From Cristatella mucedo (taxonomy: Eukaryota > Bryozoa > Phylactolaemata > Cristatellidae): a DNA stretch of 64,000 bases. Positions 7,700 to 17,619 of this stretch are shown here, piece after piece. Position numbers and translations under genes: made by a program. Each line of letters starts with the position of its first letter. Within the stretch, counting starts at the first letter, position 1. The notes beneath the pieces were generated by a model. It did not search any database and was not told the DNA's origin. It was given only the letters and a program-made list of their open reading frames with translations. Where the stretch lies: the NCBI GenBank assembly GCA_009760855.2, contig WPIO01000145.1, positions 25,001 to 89,000 on the forward strand, in the 5' to 3' direction.

Positions 7700-7975
7700 T
7701 TAATTAATTATTACTCCTGTTTTTGTTTTTGGTGTTTTAGATTTTTTATTTGTCTCTTCAAGCATCTCATTTATCTTACTACGACTCTCCATTAGTTTGT
7801 CACATGTATTACATATATCTATAAGAATACTAATATAAGAACTATCAATATCTGTAATGAGTTTGTCCTGTGAATGTTTAACAATACGTTGATCTTGACC
7901 TTTAAGTTTTTGAAGACAGATTTTTACTGCTATTTCTCTAGATGGTTCACAACTTAAAATTCTTGAGACATCCAA
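7700..7975 (-). CDS. Small Cys-containing viral protein, family member 1 (copy A)
   Basis: Intact 91-residue frame starting MDVSRILSCEPSREIA, with a core SSYISILIDICNTCDKLMES and a basic C-terminal tail (NKKSKTPKTKTG). It is the true ortholog of the single copy B gene (39499-39784), since both share VSRILSCE and the lysine-rich tail. It heads a row of four related genes in copy A. Promoter: CATATATAGAAATTGGATG on the minus strand. Function unknown; short, cysteine-bearing and helical. Confidence 0.6.
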   Translation of the reverse strand: MDVSRILSCEPSREIAVKICLQKLKGQDQRIVKHSQDKLITDIDSSYISILIDICNTCDKLMESRSKINEMLEETNKKSKTPKTKTGVIIN

Positions 7976-8258
7976 TTTCTATATATGAAAAGATAATTTT
8001 ATTTAATTGACATTTAATCTCTTCGCCTTCTGAACTGTCTAGTGATTCAAGAGACTCTTTTTTACCAAATAGAAGTTCTTCTAGATCTACCTCTTCCTCT
8101 TCTGATTCAGCATCTGTTTCAATGTAAGATGATTCTTCAGAAGTATAAGACTCAGATTCAGATTCTGTTTCCATTTGATAATCAGGTTCGTCAATTGAAT
8201 CCTCTGAATAATCTGACTAACTATCAGAAATGGTAATATCAATTTTTTTTGGATCCAT
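7947..8258 (-). pseudogene. Acidic Ser/Glu-rich viral protein (copy A)
   Basis: ATG 8258 follows TATTATAGG. The product is very acidic, with MDPKKIDITISDS, repeated S-E-S-E pairs, EEEEVDLEELLFGKK and SSEGEEI. A TAG lies near 8217. In copy B the frame stops just after EGEEI; here the stop is lost and the frame runs on into the next gene. The charge pattern suggests a disordered, possibly phosphorylated or nucleic-acid-mimic protein. Family unknown. Confidence 0.5.
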
Positions 8259-8282
8259 CCTATAATAGTAAAAATAATTGTG

Positions 8283-8435
8283 TTAATATATATTTAATTT
8301 CTCCATTGACTCGTATACCTCTACTTCTTCTTGTATATCAACTAGTTTTTTATCGTCTTTCTTTTTCTTTTTATCTGAAAATCTAACTCTCTTTACTGGT
8401 AATGGTTTAGTATTTTCAATCTTTCTTTTCGGCAT
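8283..8435 (-). CDS. Small basic protein after polymerase (copy A)
   Basis: Fifty residues with two lysine/arginine clusters, at the start (MPKRKIENTK) and in the middle (FSDKKKKKDDKK), and an acidic end (IQEEVEVYESMEKL). The start region reads AGTATAGATGCC, so the ATG abuts the promoter box. The gene overlaps the 3' end of the polymerase frame. Copy B has the same gene at 38953 with one base lost near the start. The basic clusters look like a nuclear or DNA-binding signal; this is inference. Confidence 0.5.
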   Translation of the reverse strand: MPKRKIENTKPLPVKRVRFSDKKKKKDDKKLVDIQEEVEVYESMEKLNIY

Positions 8436-9547
8436 CTATACTAATATTACAAGTTTTACAGTGACCTGCAGACTCTTTTATCCTATAGTGACCGTAAGAG
8501 TAACTATGAATTCCACAGTCTAACCAATAACGTTTTGAGTCGAATGCTGATAGTGCTTTTTTAGATTGTATTATAGCAAAAATTTGATGGTTTCTAGATT
8601 GATATCTTGATTGACTGCAGTAAACATCAAAACCAGTTTTAAGACAACCAACATAATCAGAATAAGTCGAACACTTCTTTACTACATCTTTCTTTGTTCC
8701 TTTTGCTTTTTGGACTGCAGATTTAACTTCTATTCCTTATCTTTCTTTATAGCTATCTGCATTGAATGAAGTTTTGGTCTTAAGAAAACTCCCTCATCAA
8801 GTACAATTGATTTTTCAATCATATCACCTTTTTCATCTCTAATGAAATCTTTTGTTTTTGGATCTACTGAATATTTTCACATATTTCATCCTTGTATTTC
8901 CCTAGACTTCCCTTATTAGCAGGTATAATCTTTTCTGCTCCTTCTACTTTCCATATATCTTGATTCTTAGGATAGCCAGATAAACCTAGATAATCTAAAT
9001 AATTTTAAAAATCTCTATAAGCATTATCAGTATTTATTTTTGAATTAGTTATTCCTGCAAATGGTTGGTAATTATAAGCACCACTTTCTGAAGCTAAAAT
9101 AGGTGAAATAACAAGGGTCATTTTTAAGTCACTCTTGTTTTTCAGTAATTCTTTTATAACTAATTTAAGTTCTGCTCCAATCTTATCATATATTACATCA
9201 AAATCAATTACGTTCTTATCTAGTCCAATATATTTATAATCTAAGAATTTACCATCAGAAGATTTTCCTAAAAACCAACCTGTTTCCTGTATCTTCATAA
9301 GCCTCCTGGACTCTTTATCGAAAGACCATCTACTTTTAGGCTTAGTGGTTTTCTTAGCAATAGGATTATCTAGTTTTATAGTTGTTGGTGAACGTAGAAT
9401 TGCAATCAATGCATCTACACTGTCTTTTGAGAAAGGATATTTTGGAAGAAGACCTGTACGTTTTCTTGCCTCTTCTCTAATACGTTTTGCATGATCGCTA
9501 AATTGTTCACCCTCCCGTCACATAAAGTTATCAATGTTTTGAGACAT
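8419..9547 (-). pseudogene. Protein-primed DNA polymerase B, internally deleted (copy A)
   Basis: The N-terminal part runs from ATG 9547 (MSQNIDNF, then TGA) through FSKDSVDALI, SRWSFDKESRRL and YIGLDKNVIDFDVIYDKIG, an N-terminal layout typical of adintovirus/Polinton PolB. The C-terminal part has SAFDSKRYWLDCG and SYGHYRI. The polymerase core with the YTDTDS motif is missing between about 8830 and 8930, so most of the palm and exonuclease domains are deleted. It could not have been functional. Copy B keeps the region that is missing here. Confidence 0.65.
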
Positions 9548-9638
9548 GTATATAAAGATAGAAGAAATTCATTTAATTAAATACTTAATTAATTGCAATT
9601 ATATTTAACTCTTATATAGTCACATCAACCTAAACAAC

Positions 9639-9820
9639 TCTTAGTAGATATAAAATGAAGGGTATGGAGAATAGGGTCTCGAGGATGAAGGCAGCCATTA
9701 AATAAATCGGACGAAGATAATAATCGAACGAAGTGAGATTATTATATGAGGACGATTTATTTAATTGATGACGTCATCGATCGGTCCCTAGGCTACATGC
9801 CATTCATTTTATATCTACTT
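9639..9820. repeat. About 180-bp imperfect palindrome at the end of viral copy A
   Basis: The outer arms AGTAGATATAAAATGAA (9639) and its exact complement ending at 9820 enclose inner arms ATTAAATAAATCG / CGATTTATTTAAT and a central ATAATAATC / GATTATTAT pair. The whole stretch is about 70% self-complementary. It lies about 90 bp past the polymerase start, where AT-rich viral DNA changes to GC-rich DNA. It could be a relic of the viral terminal inverted repeat or hairpin end, or a separate foldback MITE. Confidence 0.6.
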
Positions 9821-11054
9821 GGTCCGCCTCCTGGAGCTTGGCTAATTGCTCCTGGCTAAGCCCGACAATAGTCTCTTCTGCCGGTCAGGTGTCCAACGCT
9901 GTCTGGCGGTTCCCTCTGCATTCCCGTCTTTCCCGGCGGGTAAGTCCCCTCCGTTCGCACCCGCCCTGAAAGATGTCCTCCTCGAATTGGGCCCGAAATA
10001 GCAGCTCGGGGTTCAAGACCTCCTCTACTGAGGCTGGCTCGGCTCCTAACTGGAGTGGCTGGGCCACCTCCTGCTCCTCAAGCTTGGCCTTGCTCGCTAA
10101 TGCCAGCTCTAGCTGTGTCCGAAGACATTGCTCCAACTTCTCTTGTCTCCGGTCCTGCTCCTCTCCTTGCCATCGCTTCTCGTCCTCCCGTCGCTGCTCC
10201 CACTACTGTCGTTCCTCGCGCTCTCATCCTCCCATCGCTGCTCCCACTACTGTCGTTGCTGTCGCTTCTCATCCTCCCGTCGCTGCTCCCACTACTGTCG
10301 TTGCTGTCGCTTCTCATCCTCCCGTCGCTGCTCCCACTACTGTCGTTGCTGTCGCTTCTCATCCTCCCGTCGCTGCTCCCACTACTGTCGTTCCTCGCGC
10401 TCTCATTGCTCCTTCTTTAAGCTTAACAGAAGAAGTATCTCCCAATGGCTTCTCGGGTTCTCTTTCATGATAATCTCCGTGCTTGCTATTCCCTGGTATT
10501 TCAGACCGTAGCGCGTTGGCATGCACAGCTTTTGCAAGCTTATACACACTTAGATCCCGGTGGAGAGACCGTCATACATTCCACCGCTGCCACCAAATAT
10601 GACAGCCCTCCACACGACCTGTCGTCGAGCTTGGTAGCGCGACCGAGCAACAAGTATGCTGGCTCCAATACCAAAACCTTTATTTCACGTAACGCCAGCC
10701 AAGCAAAGTCTACACACACTGGACGGCTGCCGGCGTCGAGGGATCTCTCCCTCCCCTCCGTTGTAATCCTCCGGCAACCCTTATATTCCATGCATGCCTT
10801 GTTTTTCGCACTGTCGGGCCATGGTTCGTTCCGTAACCACCCGACGGCTGGCAGTAAATTGTGGTAGATTGATGTCCCCACAGATGCAGCCAATGCATGG
10901 ATTTGGGCAGGACTGCCGAGTCACCGTCTGCCCATCCAGCCATAGTAAGCTTACCGATGCATAGGCAGTCTGAGAGAGCCATCGAAAGGTCTCCACCCAG
11001 TGCTCGCAGGCTGCAAGCGTCGTGTGCTTTCACGCTTACCCGTAATGCCGGCGG
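9821..11054. other. GC-rich region without a recognisable gene
   Basis: Contains a 45-bp minisatellite (10184-10406) and several overlapping short frames on both strands. None resembles a known protein. The minus-strand frame at 9885-10136 is Glu/Leu-rich and could be a fragment of a coiled-coil or Gag-like coding region, but support is weak. Confidence 0.4.
10184..10406. repeat. 45-bp minisatellite, five copies
   Basis: Units start at 10184 (44 bp), 10228, 10273, 10318 and 10363, each beginning CCTCCC(G/A)TCGCTGCTCCC. The first and last copies share a variant end (CCTCGCGCTCTCAT). Because 45 is a multiple of 3, every frame stays open or closed periodically, which creates spurious ORFs. Confidence 0.85.
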
Positions 11055-13575
11055 TGTGAAGAATCTACCAGAGATATAACAAATTATTTATTGACACTAC
11101 TTATAACAATAAAGAATACATATTTCCGTAAGAAAAAAGAAACGTACAAAGTTTCAACAGGGGAGATAAGTTACACGCAACGCCTGCGGTTTGATTGATC
11201 TACCAGCGGACTAATGGATCATTTATTGAGACAATTAATAATACTAAACGATATACCTTTCCGAAAGAAGAGACGCTTAATTGGTTTTAGAAGGAGTGGT
11301 AAATAATTTGGAACGCCTTCGGTCGGAAGGTACTACCAGTAACATGAATAATTATTTAATGAGACCATTTATAATACTAAAAGAGATATACTTCTGGAAT
11401 AAAAATTGCGTAAATGGTTTTAACTGGAAGATTACTTACTCGTAATTCCAGCGGCTTGAAGGACCTATCAGCGTTATTACGAATTATTTATTGAGACTAC
11501 TTGTAACACTAAATAATATAAATTTCTAGAAGAAAAAATTAATAAATGAGTTTAGCAGCGAGAAAACTTACTCGTAAAGCCGGCAGTTTGAAAAATCTAC
11601 CAGCTCGATAACGAATTATTTATTGACACTATAACAATAAAGAATATATGTTGCCGTAAGAAAAAAGAGTCCTAAACAGTTTTAGCAGGGAAGATCAGTT
11701 AACCGAAACGCCTGCGGTTTGATGGACCAACCAACGAGATAATAAAAATTTTTCTAAGAATATTTATAACACTAAAGGATATATATTTCCGGAAGAAAAG
11801 ACACTTAAGTGGTTTTAGCAGGGGAGATAACTTGTTCGGAACGACTGCGGTTGGAAGGTACTGCCCGCAAGGAAACTAAATGATTTTTGAAAAGAGTGAA
11901 GCGTAAATAGTTTCAGCAGGGGGATGTCTTACTATGGTTCCTGCAGTTTACGCGATCTACTAGTGAGATAATGAATTTTTTATTAAGACTATTTATACCA
12001 CTAAAGGACATATATTTCCGGAAGAAAAGGCGCGAAAATCGTTTTAGCAAAGGAGATAACTTAGTCAGAACGCCTGCGGTTTAAAGGTAAGTAAACTAGT
12101 CATTTAATGAGACTATTTATAGCACTAAAGGATATATATTTCCGTAACTAACGACGCGTAAATTTTTTTAGCAGGAGAGATAACTTACGCGTAATGCCGG
12201 TAGTTTGAAGAATCTACCGGCGGGATAACGAATTATTTATTGAGACTAATTACAACACTAAAGGATATATTTCTTAGGAAAAAAATGCGTACATGGTTTT
12301 AGCAGGGAAGATAAGTCACTCGTAATGGGTTTGAAGGATCTACCGGCAAGAAAATGAACTATTTTCTGACACTATTTATGCCACGTCAGGATATATATTT
12401 CCAGAAGAAAGGACACGTGAATGGTTTTAGCAGAGGAGATAACTTAAGTACAACGCCTGCGGTCGGAAGGTAGTACCAGTAAGATAAATATTCATTAAAT
12501 GAGACTACTTATTATACTAGATGATATATACTTCTGGAATGAAAAACGCGTAAAGGGTTTTAGCAGGGAGATAACTTACTTATGATGCCGGCGGATTGAA
12601 GAATCTAACAGCGTTATGACGAATCATTTCTTAAGACTAAAGGACACTAAAGGACAAACATTTCCGGACGAAAAATCGCGTAAATGGTTTTACACGGTGA
12701 TAACTTACCGGTAAAGACGGCGGTTTAAAGTATCTACAAGCGAGATAATTAATTATTTTTTGAGGATATTTATAACACTGAAAGATATATATTTACGGAA
12801 GAAAAGACACTTGGGTGGTTTTAGCAGGGGAGATAACTTGCTCGGAAGGCCGGCAGTTGAAACGTACTACTTGTATGATATCTATTTTTTTGAAAAAGTT
12901 ATGCATGAATAGTTTCGGCAGGGGGGATGACTTACTCTCGTTTCTGTAGTTTACAGGATCCACTAAAGGATATATATTTCCGCAAAAAAACGCGTAAATA
13001 TATTAAGCAGGGAGATAACTTACTCGTAATGCCGGATGCTTAATGGTTGTAAAAGCATTATGACGAGTTGTTAATTGAGACTATTTATAACACTGTAGGG
13101 TATATATTTCCGAAAGAAAAAATTAATAAATAGATTTAGCAGGCAATCAACTTACTCTTAATGCCGGTGGTTTGAAGAATCTACCAGTATTATGATGAAT
13201 TTTTAATTGAAACTAATTATAACACTAAAGGATATAATTTCCGGAAGACATAATGTATACATGGATTTAGCAGGACGATAACTTACTCGTAATGCCGGCG
13301 GTTTGAAGGATGTACCTGCGGGATATCGAATTATTGATCGAGACAAATTATAACACTAAACGATATTTATTTCCGGAAGAAACAATGTATAAATGAGTTT
13401 AGAAGGAAGATAACTCATGCGTAAAAAATAGCGGTTGAAGGATCTACCGGCTTGATAACGAATTATTTATTGAGACTTATTATAACACTAACGGATACAT
13501 ATTTCCGGAAGAAAAGATGCGGAATAGTTTCAGCAGGGAAGATGAGCTACTCGTAATGCCGAAGGTTTGAAGGAT
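11055..13575 (+). repeat. ~133-bp satellite array, block 1
   Basis: About 19 diverged tandem monomers. Landmarks per monomer are ACACTAAAGGATATATATTT, CCGGAAGAAAA, GTTTTAGCAGGGGAGATAAC and TGCCGGCGGTTTGAAGGAT, followed by ATTATTTATTGAGAC. Landmark spacing is about 130-135 bp. No coding potential. Same family and direction as blocks 2 and 3. Confidence 0.85.
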
Positions 13576-13739
13576 CGTCTAACGGATAGTCACGTTGGTC
13601 TGTGTCACTTTGATTTCGTGCATATTCATTCCACAGGATGCATGCCGGCCACACCGATATTGAGCTTTAGGCTTTTCAATCGCTAAAACATTATGCACAC
13701 CGGTATGATAAATGTGTCAATTAATTTCTGCTAACTTGG

Positions 13740-13846
13740 TGGGTGTGAGCGGGTGAGATTGGGCGGGAGGGTGCACGTGTGTATTTGTGCAAGTGTTTCT
13801 GTGTGACTGTGTGTCTGTCTGGCTGTATGTGTGTCGGTGTGTGTTT

Positions 13847-13911
<65 letters not shown>

Positions 13912-14050
13912 TGTGTGCGTGTGTATGTCTCTGTGTGTGTCTGTGTGTGCGTCTTTGTGCATGTCTGTGAGTGTGTCTCTGTGTGTGTGTCTGTGTTGGT
14001 ATCTGTGTGACTGTATGTCTGTTTGTGCACACAGAGTATGCACACCCACA
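13740..14050 (+). repeat. (GT)n microsatellite
   Basis: Perfect GT from about 13848 to 13910, flanked by GT-rich imperfect repeats. Frames through it (Val/Cys or His/Thr rich) are artefacts. Confidence 0.95.
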
Positions 14051-16089
14051 CAGAGACCGTAAGTCGAAACACTCTACATATAACTGGAATTGTGCTTAAC
14101 TACTGACAAATTAAAATAATTAGCAGATTCACTAAAACATATCGTCATACGGTTGAACGATTGCAATGGAATACACATCCTCAAAGTGGAAATGCTTGCC
14201 ATAGCTTAGAAGCTGATGGCAAGACAAAGCACCGATTGCCAACACCCACCTCCCTCCAAATGCAGACCCGTTGAAAGTGCAGACATTTTTGGTCGTTTGG
14301 GCGGCAAGCTGGCGTTTGTAGCCTGCTGCCAGCCGGATGCCCAAGCAGTGACAGCAGCATCGACACACGTTCTTCGAGCCTTTCCACGGTGGTGGTGTGC
14401 AAGCAACGACATGGTCTGGCACACTGAGAGCCCACTAAGTGCCCAATGAGCAAACTCCAAGCGACCGAAAGTCAAAGCTATAACGAGCTTGGTCTGTGAG
14501 GTCAACATTGCAAGGACGAACGAGCTACATTTGTAGGGAGCTGTTTCAGCGAAATCAGCCGTTCAAGCTGAGATTAAAAGGCAGCGGCTGCACGAGCAGC
14601 CGCTGCCCCATTGATTTACAGCTTCCGGCAAACAGAGGCTCGGCGAAGTGTGGGCCGACATTAAGGAAGTAACTAATACATTACTCAACACTATATTGAG
14701 CAGAAATATGGGGAGTGGTGCTAAGTAGCGAAAGCATTGGAACAATAAAACTCCTATGGCTTAGCTTCCGGGGCCGGCTGGTAGCATCCATCATAGCAGG
14801 TCAAAGAAGCCACGAGAACGAGAAGCAAATTTCATGGACTAGCAGCAAGCAATAACGTCACCGAAAGGAATTGAGCTTGGAGGGCAAGCCGCAGCTTCGA
14901 ACGAAATAGCTAGAATGGTCTGGTTTGACTCGACAAATACCACTTCAGTCGCTGAGCCTGCAGTTGGGGGGCAGGAAGACAAAGTGGGGTGGAGAATCAC
15001 CTGTTCAGGCTAGCTATAAAAGTAAGATACGTGGTGCCGCAGCAAAACATGTGTGCACTCGTGCACCACAAATATAATGGTGTAGGGGCCTCGGACACGG
15101 TAGCAAGTTTAAAGCTACGAAGAGTGGTCCTGTTAACAGCACAGACTGTTTACATTAAGGCTATACACCAGATGTACATTTTCTTTTGCAAGTCGGTCGA
15201 AGGAGAAAAGATTTGAGTTACCGATCGAAACGTGGGCCATGCTCAATTGCCTCTAAAACAAAAAGGTAGGGAATACTGCGAAATAATACAATGTATACCT
15301 GTGTGGTAACTAAAAGGACATTTAGCAAGTCATGGCCAGGATAGCAGGAGCCTTCACGCCGCTAGCTATGCCGCGGCTTAACTTTAGCGAAAACAATTCG
15401 CTTAGTAAAGGAGGCCTAATCAAAGCAAGCGACTGTTACTTCGTACTGTCTGGAACCGAAACTCAGGAAGTGGTGGTAACGGGCAGGTAGAGAAGGCATA
15501 GCAAAAAATAACGCCGAAATATCAGCGGCCGGGGCTTGGTGGTACCCACTGGCCTAGCCGGGAAATCACGCATTGTACGACTCTTACCGACATGATTGAC
15601 GATAGCTGGAACTACTTGAAAGAATCACCATGTTAACGAGAAGCACGTTGGGCTATCTGCTCGCTGTAACGGGTAATTTGGAAGACTGTTGTGCTTGTTG
15701 CGAAAACCATAATTTCACTTAAGGGTAGCTTTAAATTAATAATTAGCATACAATATTTATAATTAATGTTTACTTACCGCAAAATTAATAAAGCCGCAGA
15801 GTATATTTCAATTTCAGTGGGTGTACTATGTCTCGTGGCACGCGACCATCGATCGTTCGGATATTCGACGCTAGGTTTGCCGAAAACACTATTAAGGTTT
15901 AGGTTTAACGTTAACTTGATGATGATACCATGAGATATTCATTATTATTCCTTTTTAATGGTGTTTTGAATATAATTTTTAATGCAGGTTGACTACGCAA
16001 GCCGCGGGCACCCACCGCTTAACGGAACATTACCGCCCTTGACCCTTGAGTCGGACGGTTAATGCGCCCTTAGCGGCTAAGATAAGGAG
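14050..16089. other. Non-coding insert between satellite blocks 1 and 2
   Basis: Mixed-composition sequence with only short unrelated frames. No protein family, RNA gene or clear repeat recognised. Since satellite lies on both sides in the same direction, this looks like insertion or rearrangement within one older array. Confidence 0.4.
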
Positions 16090-16810
16090 GTTTAGGTTAG
16101 CTTTCTAATTCAATTTTAAAGGATCTCTTAGCGGAATAACGAATTATTTATTTTTACTACTAATGACACTAAAGAACATATGTTTCCGGAGGAAAATACG
16201 CGTAAATAGTTTTAGCTGGTGCGATAAGTTACCCGTAAGGCCGAAAGTTCAAAAGATCTACCCGCGAGATAACCAATTATTTTCTGAGACTAATTATAAT
16301 ACTCAAGGATGTATATATTTCCGGAAGAAAAAAGTGTAAATGATTTTAGCAGGGGAGATAAGATATCAGTTATGCCGACCACTTGAAAGATCTAGCAGCG
16401 GGATAATGAATCATTTATTGAGTCTATTTGTAACACTAAAGTATATAGATATTTCCGGAAGAAAAAACGCGTAAATTGTTTTAGCAGACGAGATAAGTCA
16501 CCCGTATTGCCTGCGGCTTGAAATATCTACGGGCGAGATAATGAATTATTTTCTTAGACCAAAAATAACACTGAAGGATATATATTTCCGGAATAAAAGG
16601 CGCGTGAATGGTTTTAGCAGTAGAGATAACTTACTTCCAACATTTGCGGCTGAAAGGACTACCGGTAAGATAATAATTCATTTAATGTGATTATTTATAG
16701 CAATAAAGGATATAAATTTCCGGAAGAAAAAAGCGTAAAATGCTTTAGCAGGGGGGATAACTTACTCGGAACGCCGGCGGCTGAAGGTATAACCGGTGAT
16801 TTTAGCAGGT
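16090..16810 (+). repeat. ~133-bp satellite array, block 2
   Basis: Five to six monomers of the same family and direction as block 1 (TTTCCGGAAGAAAAAA, TTTTAGCAGGGGAGATAA), more diverged towards the right edge. Confidence 0.8.
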
Positions 16811-17600
16811 ATGTCCGGCAGTAAGAGTTATCAACTAAAATGGCCGCCAATAGGGGGAGTTGTCCCTCTAAAAGCACGTTTAAAAAGTATTGTATGAAGA
16901 CCAGTAAACTGATTGGCATGAAAATTAGCACGAAGAACACTGGTACCATTAGCTATCGTTTGCTATAATAAAGCTGATGTTTTGACTATCTCATGACCTT
17001 TAAAAGTCCAAGGTCACGTATAGCACTGCTGGTAAAAGGCAGCTCCTCAGTTTTCCGATCAAAAATGTTTTTGTAAAAATATAATAAACCACTCAAGAAA
17101 TGCAAGACATTCCACTGGACACTACCCACTACAAAAAACTAAAATTAAACATCTCAAACTATTGACTGCCATCACAAACACAGCCCACGGACACTTTGTG
17201 ACGGGCATATTATATGCATACTCACCCATTATGCCTAGATGCACAGAAGGGGGAGTGTGGAGACAGGTGAGCTCCACCTTTAATCCAAGTTTCACACAGA
17301 TCGGCCCAGTATCGACCAAGTTGTACACTGTACCAGGTACCAAGTACTACTGTTGTGAGAGCACTCAGAGAAGCCAATTTAAGGTGTCAAAGCATGCAGG
17401 TGACATGGAATAACAAGAGCGTTACTTTATTTGTCGCCATACAACATCAAAACACATACTTAGGAGCATGTAATTCAAATTTCACGTTGATTGGGTCACA
17501 AGTAGCCTACCTGTGACATTTTTACGCTATGTGAGTGAAACAAGTGATGACAAACGCTTAGCACGACAAACACAGCCAGTTTTGACCAAAACCAGTCTAT
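16811..17600. other. Spacer without recognisable gene
   Basis: No family recognised. It links satellite block 2 to the R2-like LINE. The left boundary of the LINE is not defined; its 5' part appears truncated here. Confidence 0.35.
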
Positions 17601-17619
17601 CTACTGAGGTTAAACATGC

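Noticed and set aside
1-9547. A live, intact virus or prophage
   Set aside because: Protease, polymerase, membrane protein, fibre and other genes carry frameshifts, stops or deletions; it is a fossil.
10055-10470. Repetitive proteins over the 45-bp minisatellite
   Set aside because: The unit is divisible by three, so several frames stay open at once. There is no sign that any is favoured.
13717-14072. His/Thr- and Val/Cys-rich ORFs
   Set aside because: Translations of the (GT)n microsatellite.
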